From Minicystis rosea (GTDB lineage: Bacteria > Myxococcota_A > Polyangia > Polyangiales > Polyangiaceae), in assembly GCA_001931535.1 (NCBI GenBank), contig CP016211.1:15763501-15827500 (forward strand): a stretch of DNA of 64,000 nt. Reading direction: 5' to 3'. Below the pieces are notes generated by a model. The model worked only from the letters and a program-made list of their open reading frames with translations, was not told the origin of the DNA and made no database searches. The translations under genes and the position numbers were made by a program. Position 1 is the first letter of the stretch; each line of letters starts with the position of its first letter. Positions 9,477 to 18,174 of the stretch are shown in pieces.

Positions 9477-9972
9477 TCCTCGCGGCGATGCAGGAGCAGG
9501 CGGCGGCGGCGGTGCGGCGAGCCCGTCGTCCGAGAATGAGTACGGATACGTTTGCAGCGACAGCGCGCGCCTTCGTCGGCTTCTCGTCGACCTGCACGAC
9601 TTGGCTCCGCAGCACCGCGGGCGCATGTCGATCTCGACGCCGGCGCTGAGGGCATCCTCGCTGGCAGCGTGGCGGGCGGCGCAGGCGCGCGCTCAAGGGG
9701 TCGACCGCCGCGCGTCACGAGCGGCTTGACAGGGGGAAAGGTTCTCGGGTTGCCTGTCCGCCGCCGCGCTCGGCCTCGCGACATCACGGAGCTTCGCTTC
9801 GTCGCGATGGAGCCGCTCCCACGTCACTCGACGGACATTGATTCGAAGAGGGGTGATGGGATCCGGGGGCCACGGGCCAGCAACCGGAGACTCGCTCCGA
9901 GATGAGCGGCGACTGGCACCTCACTGCAAGGATCGGGATACGGTCCGTGTTCGGCGAAGGAAGGGTGACACG
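9477..9972. other. Intergenic stretch after the vgrG island, possible gene scraps
   Basis: About 500 bp without a confident gene. Directly after the restored DUF2169 stop at 9451, the same frame continues with a coding-like segment (PALGDHLILAAMQEQ, 9455-9500), so one more small gene or a longer adaptor may once have existed. No transposon ends were found. Confidence 0.3.
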
Positions 9973-10389
9973 ATGAACGATGGAACGAAGGGCGCGCGCA
10001 ACCACGTCTCTGGGACCTGGGGGGGTGCCGCGCTAGCGCTGGTCGCGGCGCTGGGGCTTGCAGCGTGCAAACCGGCTCCGTGCGGCCCGACGCGCGACGT
10101 GCGTCACCGGGCGAAGATCGCGATCGAGCGCTACCCCGCCGGCGGGGACGAGGCGAGGGCCGTGCTGAAGGAGCTCACCGGCGCCATCGCGGCCGAGCCG
10201 AAGGCAAGCACGCTGCACGACTGGACGGAGCTGAATGACTCCATCACGAAGCTCTCGAAGAGCCTCGAGGAGATGAACAACCCCAACCTCGACGCCAAGC
10301 TGCGGCAGCACGCGGCGCCCGTCATGCAGCAGAGGAAGGAGCACTTCCTCGCCGATCTCGACCTCATTCGCACCCAGTGCAGTGATTGA
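9973..10389 (+). CDS. Small putative lipoprotein
   Basis: A 138-residue protein with an N-terminal hydrophobic segment (AALALVAALGLAACKPAPCG) ending in an LAAC lipobox, so it should be lipidated and anchored to a membrane. The mature part is helical and charged (KASTLHDWTELNDSITKLSK, then MNNPNLDAKLRQHAAPVMQQ) with a C-terminal Cys that could pair with the Cys after the lipobox. The ATG at 9973 follows a GGAAGG-type site. I do not recognise a family. It stands alone on the plus strand. Confidence 0.72.
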   Translation: MNDGTKGARNHVSGTWGGAALALVAALGLAACKPAPCGPTRDVRHRAKIAIERYPAGGDEARAVLKELTGAIAAEPKASTLHDWTELNDSITKLSKSLEEMNNPNLDAKLRQHAAPVMQQRKEHFLADLDLIRTQCSD

Positions 10390-10769
10390 CGAGCCTCGGG
10401 GAGATCGGCGTCGAGGGCCCTCGGCGCCGACACGAGGTTACTTTCGAATCCGGTCCTCGTGAATCAACGCCGACCGTGCAGCGTTGCGATCCGGCGCGTG
10501 CGGCCCGTGATCCCACGGCATGTGCTCGAGCGAATCGCTGCAGCGGTCAGGAAGATGCATGAGCGACGACCTCGTGCCGGTGTCGGGCGGTCCCGAGGTC
10601 TGGATCGTGGCGAAAGAGACGAGCCTGCGCGATGGCGCAGCGACGTGAGCTGATGCTCGACGAGGCGCGGCTACCGTGTGTCGTGGCTGGCAGTGATGAC
10701 GGAGCTTCAGACGACCCGACGACGGAGCCTGAGCCCCTCTGACCGGAGACGAGAGACGAAGGGTGAAGA
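10390..10769. other. Intergenic region
   Basis: A stretch of 380 bp between two small plus-strand genes. I see no coding frame with family features and no strong hairpin. The next gene has an AAGGGTGAAG site just before its ATG. Confidence 0.3.
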
Positions 10770-11303
10770 ATGTCCGAGAATGCTTGCTACGCCGTGCTTG
10801 TCGGTCGGACCTCCAACGAGGTCTGTCTGGCGGTGGTCGCCCAGGCAGCGCTCCAGGGTCGCCTGTCCTTTCGTGGCGGGCTGGAGATCGCGGCTCACGA
10901 CGAGGATGACCGGTCCGTGCTCGTGCGTGTCGAGCCGGACGCCGATGATGACGGAACCGAGCTCATCCAGATCAGCATCGATCAGTGGGAGAGCAGGCTG
11001 CTCGACCTGGCCGCGCTGAGCCGCACGCTCGCCTGCGCGATGGTGTGCAATCAAGTCGTCAGCGAGGGCATCCATTGCGAGGCCACGTGGTTTTTGCACG
11101 AGGGCGAGGAGCTCTATCGTGAAGGGGAGACCGCCGAGGGGCATCTCTTTCTGGAGTGTCCCTCCCTCGGCATCCATCTCTCACAGGCGACCAGCAAGGA
11201 GAGGGGAGCGGCGCGCCTCCGCGTCCTCGCCTGGCTGCGCGAGCGGGTCGGGGCGACCGTCGATCACCTGTTGAACGCGGAGGAAGCCCTGGACGAGGAG
11301 TGA
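10770..11303 (+). CDS. Hypothetical acidic cytoplasmic protein
   Basis: A 177-residue protein without signal peptide or membrane segment. It is acidic (DEDDRSVLVRVEPDADDDG) and mixed alpha/beta, with helical ISIDQWESRLLDLAALSRTL, and ends in a helical LNAEEALDEE tail. I do not recognise the family. The start at 10770 is supported by an AAGGGTGAAG ribosome-binding site. Base composition and codon use match neighbours, so it is likely real. Confidence 0.65.
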   Translation: MSENACYAVLVGRTSNEVCLAVVAQAALQGRLSFRGGLEIAAHDEDDRSVLVRVEPDADDDGTELIQISIDQWESRLLDLAALSRTLACAMVCNQVVSEGIHCEATWFLHEGEELYREGETAEGHLFLECPSLGIHLSQATSKERGAARLRVLAWLRERVGATVDHLLNAEEALDEE

Positions 11304-11469
11304 GGCTCGCCCGGCCGTCGGACTCGCTGGCCGCGTTGGCCTTGTCGATGAGCAGGAAGTCGAGCGGCGGGTTCTCGGGCTCGGGTATCAACCGACGTTC
11401 CGCGGCTCGCCCAGCTTGCCGATCTCGAGCTCGACGTCGCCGAGGATCTTGCCGTGCTCCCGGCGCCGG
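11304..11469 (-). pseudogene. Short minus-strand coding remnant with a frame change
   Basis: Downstream of the next minus-strand gene, two adjoining frames encode plausible protein: HGKILGDVELEIGKLGEPRN, then in the frame one base back IPEPENPPLDFLLIDKANAA. Together they look like one short gene broken by a single-base loss near 11385. No family is recognised and there is no start, so this may be a relic or the frameshifted tail of a neighbour. Confidence 0.3.
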
Positions 11470-12084
11470 TCAGGTGACGTTGCGCACCACCAGCACCACC
11501 GGGCCTCGGCGCGAGTCGTCGCCGTCATCATCGAACGAGGCCACTTCCTGGAAGAAGGCGCGGAGCCGGGTCAGCTCGTCTCTCCACGCCGGGCGCCGCT
11601 CGATGTCGCGCGAGCCGGCGAAGACGCGGATCCCCGGCTGCGTGAGCCAGTCATTCTCCCATCGCGCGGCCAGGGCCTCGAGGGCTTCGTCGGACAGCGA
11701 GGCCAGCCGATCCCAGTGCGGCCTCGGGAAGGCGGAGCACCAGACGTAGCCGAGCTCGCCGATCAACCGAGCTTGCGCCGGCGTCATCGTGGGAAGTGGC
11801 AAGTGCTTCGCGACCCACGGGGCGTCGGGCGTCAGGCCCGCCTCCATGGTCTCCCGCGGCGGGTCCTCGGCGAGGAGGCCGGCCAGCCAAGCGATCTCCA
11901 GCTCGTTGAGCGTCGACTCCTGGCGAAAGAACGGGAGGAGCTCGGGGAACGGGCGCCAGTGATCCTCGAACTCGACGAGGTCCTCGTCCATGGCATCCAT
12001 GAAGGCTCGGTACGACTTGGCCGTCGTCGCCAGCACCTTGGACCATTGGGGACGAGCGACGAACCAGCAGGATTCCCAGGGCAT
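11470..12084 (-). CDS. Hypothetical protein
   Basis: A 204-residue soluble protein, rich in Trp, Asp and Glu (SYRAFMDAMDEDLVEFEDHW, then RPFPELLPFFRQESTLNELE). The middle has a helical ETMEAGLTPDAPWVAKHLPL segment and the C-terminus RRGPVVLVVRNVT. No signal peptide, membrane segment or known motif. The ATG at 12084 was chosen because protein-like sequence begins there; there is no strong ribosome-binding site. Function unknown. Confidence 0.6.
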   Translation of the reverse strand: MPWESCWFVARPQWSKVLATTAKSYRAFMDAMDEDLVEFEDHWRPFPELLPFFRQESTLNELEIAWLAGLLAEDPPRETMEAGLTPDAPWVAKHLPLPTMTPAQARLIGELGYVWCSAFPRPHWDRLASLSDEALEALAARWENDWLTQPGIRVFAGSRDIERRPAWRDELTRLRAFFQEVASFDDDGDDSRRGPVVLVVRNVT

Positions 12085-12273
12085 GCACGTGCGGTATTGC
12101 GCGGGTGAGGGCGCGTCAACGGAGCGGGGCGGGTGCTGCGAGCGTGGGCACGGGTCGGAAGCGGCGCGAGATGGAAGTGTTCGACGAGCACGCGTGAAGG
12201 GTGTCCTTCGATGCGCGCGGACGTGCAAGTCCGATGTCGCCCGCGAGCGCTGCCCCGCGGTAGCCTCGACGCG

Positions 12274-12987
12274 GTGAGCCCCACCCGCCCGGCAGGTTGC
12301 CAACTGACGGCGGGCGCGCCCGCCTTCCTGCACCAAATGCTCTCGGCGCCGCCGCAGGTCCGGCAGGTCTTCGGGCCGGGGAGCGAACGGTGGATCGAGC
12401 ACCTCGCCCTGGCCCCGCGCGGGCTCGACGGCGTTCTGCTCTTCGCGGAAGGGCAGGGACAAGCCTACCAGCCCTCGGCCGAGAACTGGAACGTGGAGGC
12501 GGGCGCTCCGACCGCGATGCCGCTGAAGAGCCAGATCGCGATCGGGTGTTTCTCGGTCGCCTTCAGCGCTGACGGGCGGTACGTGGCCCTGCCGGCCGCG
12601 GAGTCCGCCGAGGGCCTGGTGTCGTGGGACCGGCGCGACGGTGGCGAGCGGCGCCTCGCGGTCGCCGACGGCTGCGGATGCGCCGCGTTCCACCCTGGTG
12701 GCGCCTTGCTGGCCGCCGGAACGGAAGCGGGCGAGCTGTTTCTCTGGGATCTGGCGGAGCAGCGCGTGATCCGCACGCTGGACGGCGGGAGCGCGCAGCT
12801 CGTCGGGCTTTCGTTCAGCCCCTCGGGCTCGCTGCTCGTGGCGTCGGGCTCCTGCTGGGGGCTGCAGGTCTGGGACCCGCGCGAGCCGGCGTGCCTGCTG
12901 CGCGACGACGGCGGAGAGGTCGACGGGATGTTCTACCCGCCGGCTCGGTCTCTCCAGACTCGATATCTGATTCACGCCTGCGGATAA
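12274..12987 (+). CDS. WD40-repeat-like protein (possibly truncated)
   Basis: A 237-residue protein with at least three WD40/YVTN-like blades: SVAFSADGRYVALPAA followed by GLVSWDRRDG, CAAFHPGGALLAAGTEAGEL with FLWDLAEQRV, and LSFSPSGSLLVASGSCWGLQ with VWDPREP. Such beta-propellers are interaction scaffolds. A full propeller needs about seven blades, so the protein is short, and its C-terminus (ARSLQTRYLIHACG) runs into the 3' end of the convergent gene with 16 bp overlap; the 3' part may have been lost in a rearrangement. The GTG at 12274 was taken as start because the upstream frame is of poor quality. Confidence 0.6.
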   Translation: MSPTRPAGCQLTAGAPAFLHQMLSAPPQVRQVFGPGSERWIEHLALAPRGLDGVLLFAEGQGQAYQPSAENWNVEAGAPTAMPLKSQIAIGCFSVAFSADGRYVALPAAESAEGLVSWDRRDGGERRLAVADGCGCAAFHPGGALLAAGTEAGELFLWDLAEQRVIRTLDGGSAQLVGLSFSPSGSLLVASGSCWGLQVWDPREPACLLRDDGGEVDGMFYPPARSLQTRYLIHACG

Positions 12988-13529
12988 AGCCATCTCACCA
13001 GGAGCCGCGTGACGAGCGGCATGGCCGCGTAGGTCATGCAAAGCACCATCACCGCGCCCACCACCGCTCCGCGCAGGAGCGGTGGCAGCCCGGCGAGGTG
13101 TGGCACCAGCGCCACGTTCAGCCCTTGAATCAGCGGGAAGGCGACCAGGAAGCTGACGACGGCCATCTTCCACCGCGGCGGCGGCACCACCGGCCCTTTG
13201 CTCGGGATGGAGAACCAAGTCTCCATCCCGGTGATTCGCTGCACCGTCCCCGACCCTTCAGTCAGCTCATCGACTTTGGAGAGCCAGCGATTCCGCTCCT
13301 CCGATTGCTCCCAGGCGAGCAGCCGGTCCATCGTGTCGAAGCGAAACAGCAGCACGTAGCGGCGACTCCCTGCCTCGGGCTCGAGCACGTGGGCCCCGAG
13401 GTGTCCGGGGAACGCGCTCGCCGCCCCGATCACCCCGTGCAGCCAGGCCTCGTACTCCCGCTCTTTCCCCGCCCGCGCGGTCCGCTGCACCACGACCGAG
13501 ATGCCCTTGTCGCCGTTCGCCTCGCTCAT
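12972..13529 (-). CDS. Antibiotic biosynthesis monooxygenase (ABM)-domain membrane protein
   Basis: The N-terminal half (residues about 8-100) has the ABM ferredoxin-like fold pattern: GISVVVQRTARAGKEREYEA, then FPGHLGAHVLEPEAGSRRYV and LLFRFDTMDRLLAWEQSEER. The C-terminal half holds two hydrophobic helices (MAVVSFLVAFPLIQGLNVAL; GAVVGAVMVLCMTYAAMPLV), so the protein sits in the inner membrane with the ABM domain in the cytosol. This ABM plus two-helix form is common and of unknown role. Start is the ATG at 13529, two bases after the stop of the DUF3224 gene; a TTG at 13535 is also in frame. The two genes are one operon, divergent from an AraC regulator. Confidence 0.8.
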   Translation of the reverse strand: MSEANGDKGISVVVQRTARAGKEREYEAWLHGVIGAASAFPGHLGAHVLEPEAGSRRYVLLFRFDTMDRLLAWEQSEERNRWLSKVDELTEGSGTVQRITGMETWFSIPSKGPVVPPPRWKMAVVSFLVAFPLIQGLNVALVPHLAGLPPLLRGAVVGAVMVLCMTYAAMPLVTRLLVRWLYPQA

Positions 13530-13531
13530 CG

Positions 13532-13939
13532 TCAATCGAAGCGATAGTCGAGCACGTAATGGGCGTGCTGGCCCAGCTCCGCGGAGAACGTGCCCTCACC
13601 GCAGAGCCCCGCGAGATCGCCCGTCCCCGATCCCGGGATCACGAACCAGCGCCCCTCGACCCGCGAGCCGGTGAGCGTCCCTTCGTCCTGGAGCAGGAAC
13701 GATCCGCGCCGCCCCGCGAGCGTGCCGATCACCCGCTCGATCCCGCAGAAGCTCGCCGCCCCGTCCCTCCGCGCCGCCTGAAGAAAGCGCACCGCGCCCT
13801 CGCCCTCGATGGCGCCTGCGAAGGTTTCGGTCACGTGGATCTCGTTCAACGCCGGCCCGTCGGCCGGCGCGTCGTACGGCTTCGGCTCGTAGGTCTTCAC
13901 CGCGATCGTCCCCTCGGCCCGGCCCTTCGTCGTGCTCAT
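13532..13939 (-). CDS. DUF3224 domain protein
   Basis: A 135-residue protein matching the DUF3224 pattern: a beta-barrel-like fold with ETFAGAIEGEGAVRFLQAAR, then FCGIERVIGTLAGRRGSFLL, GTLTGSRVEGRWFVIPGSGT, and HYVLDYRFD at the end. It resembles allene-oxide-cyclase-like barrels, with unknown substrate. The ATG at 13939 is preceded by GAGGAGATC. It is first in a two-gene operon with the ABM membrane protein and diverges from the AraC regulator at 14091, which may control it (inference). Confidence 0.82.
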   Translation of the reverse strand: MSTTKGRAEGTIAVKTYEPKPYDAPADGPALNEIHVTETFAGAIEGEGAVRFLQAARRDGAASFCGIERVIGTLAGRRGSFLLQDEGTLTGSRVEGRWFVIPGSGTGDLAGLCGEGTFSAELGQHAHYVLDYRFD

Positions 13940-14090
13940 GATCTCCTCCGCTCGGCGCGCCTCACGCGCGCCTCGTGCCTCCATTCCTACGCAGCGCCCG
14001 GGATCGCTTCCATGCTCCGCGGGCTCAATCTCTTGACCGAGCGTCTCACCGGGTTGGATTCCCGGACAACGCCCGTTACAACCACGATTC

Positions 14091-14999
14091 ATGGATGTTC
14101 TCGCGGAGGTCCTCTCGACCACGCGCGTGGGCGTGGCCATCTACGGCCGCGTGGAGCTCCGGGCTCCCTGGGCCATGCGCTTCGATCGCGTCAACAAGGC
14201 CGGCTTCCACATCGTCCAGCGCGGGAGCTGCTGGCTCCGCCCCGCCGGCCGCGCCTCACCCATCCAGCTCGCGTCGGGCGACGTGGTGATGCTGCCCCGC
14301 GGCTGGACGCACACGATCTCCGATCGCCCCGACGCCGACGGCGAGCCCTATTCGACGGTCATCGCCGACCAGATCAGGCGACGCGCCCCCGGCCCGCCGT
14401 CGACGACCTTGCTCTGCGGCGCGTATGCCTTCGACGACGACGCGCCGCACCCGCTCCTCGGCGTGCTCCCGCACGTGCTCCATGCGCCCGCCGGCGATGG
14501 TGGATCCGCGCGGCTCGGCGCGGTGGCGCAGCTCCTCGCGGCGGAGATCGGATCGACCGATCCCGGGGCCGAGACGGTCGCGCGCCGCCTCGTCGACGTG
14601 CTCTTCGTCTACGTGGTCCGCGACTGGCTCGTTCGGCAGCCCGAGCGCGCGGCGGGCTGGCTCGGCGCGCTCCGCGATCCACCCACGCAGCGCGCCCTCG
14701 CCGCCTTGCACGAGGCCCCCGCGCGCGACTGGACGCTCCCCGCGCTGGCGCGCGCCGTCGGTGTGTCGCGCGCCACGCTGGCCCGCCGCTTCAGCGCGCT
14801 CGTGGGCGAGCCGCCGCTCGCCTACCTGCGCCGCTGGCGGATGACGCTCGCCGCCCAGGCCCTGCGTGATCGCGACGTCTCGCTCGGCGAGCTGGCGACA
14901 CGCGTCGGCTACGCATCGGACGTCGCCTTCCACAAGGCCTTCACGCGCGAGCGCGGCTGTACGCCCGCCGTCTATCGGCGCCGCCACGCCACGGCATGA
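14091..14999 (+). CDS. AraC-family regulator with cupin N-terminal domain
   Basis: A 302-residue transcription factor. The N-terminal cupin_6 domain (residues about 5-180) shows FHIVQRGSCWLRPAG, LASGDVVMLPRGWTHTI and LLCGAYAF. The C-terminal double helix-turn-helix (about 205-300) shows WTLPALARAVGVSRATLARR, FSALVGEPPLAYLRRWRM and ELATRVGYASDVAFHKAFTR, all typical of AraC/XylS. It diverges from the DUF3224/ABM operon with 151 bp between, so it probably controls that pair. I see no clear paired direct repeat there. Sequence and order of domains match the regulator at 33637, a paralogue. Confidence 0.92.
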   Translation: MDVLAEVLSTTRVGVAIYGRVELRAPWAMRFDRVNKAGFHIVQRGSCWLRPAGRASPIQLASGDVVMLPRGWTHTISDRPDADGEPYSTVIADQIRRRAPGPPSTTLLCGAYAFDDDAPHPLLGVLPHVLHAPAGDGGSARLGAVAQLLAAEIGSTDPGAETVARRLVDVLFVYVVRDWLVRQPERAAGWLGALRDPPTQRALAALHEAPARDWTLPALARAVGVSRATLARRFSALVGEPPLAYLRRWRMTLAAQALRDRDVSLGELATRVGYASDVAFHKAFTRERGCTPAVYRRRHATA

Positions 15000-15118
15000 T
15001 CGCGTCACGCCGCTGCGCTCTCCTCAATCGATGAGCATGCCTTTCGCGTTCACGCCCCGGCGATCGTATGAATCGTGTGCTGGAAGGAGGGAATTCGAAG
15101 CCCGCCGGTGCCACGAGA

Positions 15119-16876
15119 TCAGCCGAGGGCTTCCTGAAGCTGGCTCTTTTGCTTGGCGGTGAGCGAGTCGAATCCTTTCAGCTTTGCGGCGTCCTGGAGG
15201 CGACCCCGAGCGCATTTCGGGTGGTGCCAGCGAATGGCCTCGTGGCCGTCGTATTCGTACGGCTCGCCGAGCCGGAGCTCGCCTTTCCCGATGGCCTCTT
15301 TGCAGGTCCGGCAGCTCGCTCGCCCCGTCTTCGACACCTCGACGCTCCATGGCTTGCGGTCCTCGTCCACGGGCGCGCCCCGCGGCGGCGGCACGGCGCC
15401 GGCCGGTCCGAGCTTTTTCAAGAACACAGCCGGATCGGCGCCCACGGCCTCCGGCGTGAATCGCACCTTGAAGGTGTCGTATCGATTGGGCGCGTACTCG
15501 GCCTCGACCGTCCCATTCTTCAGCGTCTTCTTGATCGTGGTGTGCGGAGGCATCCGCCCCGTCGCGCGGGCGTGGGCGACCATCGCATCCACGATGAGCG
15601 GGGCCGCAGCGGTCTTGTTCTCGAGCGCCTCGAAGCCGGCCTCGCGGACGACCTCGTAGTGCGTCGTGACCTGATGTCCATCACGTCGCTTGTCGAGCAC
15701 GAGCGCGCCCGAGAGCACCCAGCCCTTCACCGGCACGAGCGTGAGGGTGCGTGGATCGAGCCAATAGGCCCACTCGGCGTGGCATTCGACCCACGTCCCG
15801 GGCTCGGTCGGGGCCACGAACGGACGCTCGCTCATCTCCCCGAGCGCCTTGATCCACGCCGTGCGCAGCGCCAGCTCGTCGACCTCCGCCTCGTAGCACT
15901 GGAGGTGAGCAGACTCGAGCACGAGCGCCGTGCCGGCCTTCGCGAGGTCGCGGACGTACCCGGCGATCTCGGAGAACGAGCGCGGCGTACCATCGCAGGC
16001 CCACGTGACGACCTTCTTCTCGCGCTCGAAGTGGAGGTAGATCTGTCGGTCGGGCAGGTCGGGCGCCGGGATGTAGAGCGAGGCGGACGCCTTGGGCCCT
16101 TTGAAGGACCCTTCGATGAAGCGAAGGAGGGCCTCGGCCTGCGGGCCGATCGGCGCCGACGTTCCGCCCGGCTCGAGCGCCGCGATCGCGCTTCTCTTGT
16201 CGATTAGGCTTTGGGGCAGCGGCGGCACGCGCAGTCGTTCGAAGCCGGCCACGAGGGCCTCGTACTGGTGGGCCACGGCGAAGACGACGAGCCCGGCGTG
16301 GGGGTAGTGCCGGAGGAGGTTGTCTCCGAGCCCCCAATCCATCGTCGCGTACGAGTCGCCCATGAGCTCGACGAGCTCGGGCGTCTCGCCCACACCGTCG
16401 ACGCGGACACCGCTCCAGCGCGTGATGCGCTCGAAGGCGAGCGTGGCCGCGGCCGGCTCGGCGCCGGACGCGAGCGTGAAGAGCCAGAAGAGCGCAGCCT
16501 TCTCGCCGTGCCCGACGATCTTCGAGGTCCAGCTCCCTCGGCTCGCCTTCTGCTCGGCCTTCATCAGATCTTGAATCTCGTTCAGCGGGTAAGGGAGCGC
16601 TTCCCGCCCCTTCGCCGCCCGCTTCTCCTTCGGGGCCTCGGCGATGAGCTTCTTCGCTACGGCGTTGTTGAGCTTCACGGTCTCGGGATCGACGAGCCCC
16701 TTCATCCAGTCGAACGGCTCGCCGTCGTCGCCGCTGTCCGTGGCCTTGTCGGCGGCGGCGAGCCACGCTCGCCATTCCGGGCCCGAGAGGCTCGCCGGAT
16801 CGGACGGCAGCTCCGCCCAACCCTCAGCCAGATCGAAGGTGATTCCATCACCAAGCGTGAGCGTGCTTTGGGACAT
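15119..16876 (-). CDS. Large protein with C-terminal PARP-type zinc finger
   Basis: A 585-residue cytosolic protein. The last ~80 residues look like a PARP-type zinc finger, a nick/DNA-binding module: WSVEVSKTGRASCRTCKEAI followed by GELRLGEPYEYDG and IRWHHPKCARGRLQ, giving the C-x2-C...H-x2-C ligand set. The first ~500 residues are helical and Trp-rich without a family I recognise (EPFDWMKGLVDPETVKLNNA; KAALFWLFTLASGAEPAAAT). No ADP-ribosyltransferase motif is seen, so it is not a PARP. The ATG at 16876 was chosen; the frame stays open to 17062 but that part is weak. A role in sensing DNA breaks is possible but unproven. Confidence 0.75.
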   Translation of the reverse strand: MSQSTLTLGDGITFDLAEGWAELPSDPASLSGPEWRAWLAAADKATDSGDDGEPFDWMKGLVDPETVKLNNAVAKKLIAEAPKEKRAAKGREALPYPLNEIQDLMKAEQKASRGSWTSKIVGHGEKAALFWLFTLASGAEPAAATLAFERITRWSGVRVDGVGETPELVELMGDSYATMDWGLGDNLLRHYPHAGLVVFAVAHQYEALVAGFERLRVPPLPQSLIDKRSAIAALEPGGTSAPIGPQAEALLRFIEGSFKGPKASASLYIPAPDLPDRQIYLHFEREKKVVTWACDGTPRSFSEIAGYVRDLAKAGTALVLESAHLQCYEAEVDELALRTAWIKALGEMSERPFVAPTEPGTWVECHAEWAYWLDPRTLTLVPVKGWVLSGALVLDKRRDGHQVTTHYEVVREAGFEALENKTAAAPLIVDAMVAHARATGRMPPHTTIKKTLKNGTVEAEYAPNRYDTFKVRFTPEAVGADPAVFLKKLGPAGAVPPPRGAPVDEDRKPWSVEVSKTGRASCRTCKEAIGKGELRLGEPYEYDGHEAIRWHHPKCARGRLQDAAKLKGFDSLTAKQKSQLQEALG

Positions 16877-17140
16877 GGTGGCGCCATTGCCAAGGCCCAA
16901 CCAGGGCGACAAGGTCGAAGCACGATCCTCGCGAGCGCGCGGATTGATGGCCAGGAGGAGGCCTCCAGGCGTCGCGCGCCCCGAGCCACTCTCGCGCTGA
17001 GGTGGATACAGGGATATCTCGGCAAACGGCGCTTCTGCCGAAGGCTCCTGATTCCGAGCCATCGCCGAAGAGCGCCGCGCGACACCGCGCCGAGGCCGGG
17101 TCAGCCGGTCGCCCGCCGCTACCAGAAGTGGATCCCTCGG

Positions 17141-17356
17141 TCACTTCGGGCTCTCCGTACCCGGTGCGCTGCACGTAGCGCAGGACGCGGCGATGGCCGG
17201 GCAGTCCGGGCGCTCGCAGTGAGGGGCGATGGTCCCGGGCGCGGGATCGTCCTCCCAAGCGGCGGCAATCTCGGCGCGCACCCGCTCCGCGCCGGCCTCC
17301 TGGGCCGCGTCCGGCCGTTGCCACCCGCGACGGCGCTCGGTGCGGCGCTTGACCAT
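17141..17356 (-). CDS. Small Cys-rich hypothetical protein
   Basis: A possible 71-residue protein (ATG at 17356) with a basic start (MVKRRTERRRGW), a helix (EAGAERVRAEIAAAWEDDPA) and a Cys cluster CERPDCPAIAASCATC that could bind zinc. Codon use is reasonable but there is no good ribosome-binding site, so it is only a candidate. The short gap to the zinc-finger gene start (about 265 bp, same strand) puts it upstream of that gene. Confidence 0.4.
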   Translation of the reverse strand: MVKRRTERRRGWQRPDAAQEAGAERVRAEIAAAWEDDPAPGTIAPHCERPDCPAIAASCATCSAPGTESPK

Positions 17357-17942
17357 CGCGCCGAGAGTAGCGCACTTGCGCGAGAACGCGCGGCGTCGAC
17401 GAGCGTACGCGAAGAGGGCCATCCGTCACCGCGTACAGGCCGATGTCCAGCGCAACGAACAACGAGTCGTCGTTGCGTTTGCGGACGTGGCACTCGTGTG
17501 TGACGCCAAAGGCGCTCACCCGCCCGAGCGATGATCTCGACAAGACGTGCGCGCCCTGGGTGCTCCGGATGAGATCGCGAAGCGATCGGGACCATCTCTG
17601 CGGCGTAAAACCCGATCTCGGTCAAACCAGGTTGAAGGAGACCCCGGGGCTGCGAGATATCTTGTGTCTCTTTCGATGTTCGAGGATGAGAGTCGGACGC
17701 GCTCATGGGGCGCTCTTCGTCCGCGCGTGGGGGGATGGCATCAGGTAGGCAGCGGGGCTCCGCTACCATGCTACGGAGTCTTGCACGTTCGACGGGCTCG
17801 CAATCAAGGCCTCTCGGGCGCGCGTCGTCGTAGCGAGCATCGAGCTCGGCTGGGGGTCGGACACGGTCCGATTCGAGTGCTTGCGTCATCGCTCGCCCGG
17901 TGCAAAGGGGAACACACGTCGTATCCTCACGACGAAGCCCGC
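17357..17942. other. Intergenic region left of an IS3 scrap
   Basis: About 590 bp with no supported gene. Overlapping frames on both strands are arginine-rich and look like GC artefacts. It ends at a transposase remnant, so part of it may be debris of a lost insertion. Confidence 0.3.
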
Positions 17943-18170
17943 AGTTTGCACGTCTCCCGCGAGAGCTTCTTCACGACGCTCGAGGCCGATCTCGTCGAGC
18001 ATGAGCATGCCCCGACGCGCGCTGCCGCCGCGGCATCGATCGGAGACTACCTCGAGCGTTTCTACAACCCCGCTCGGCGGTGCTCGTACTTGGGCGACGT
18101 CAGTTCGAATCGATGATGGTGAAGGCGGCATCGTCCGCCGCCCACCGGATCGGGGGAGGACCAGAGCTCT
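17943..18170 (+). pseudogene. IS3-family transposase (OrfB) C-terminal remnant
   Basis: The frame around 17955-18115 encodes ESFFTTLEADLVEHEHAPTR and GDYLERFYNPARRCSYLGDV, the hallmark C-terminus of IS3 OrfB integrases (ESFFxTLK...FYNxxRRHSxLG). The usual HSSLGY has decayed to CSYLGD. After about 18105 the likely continuation QFESMMVKAAS is in another frame, so the end is frameshifted. The 5' part and the ends of the element are missing. It abuts the start of the giant lipoprotein gene. Confidence 0.7.
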
Positions 18171-18174
18171 CCCG

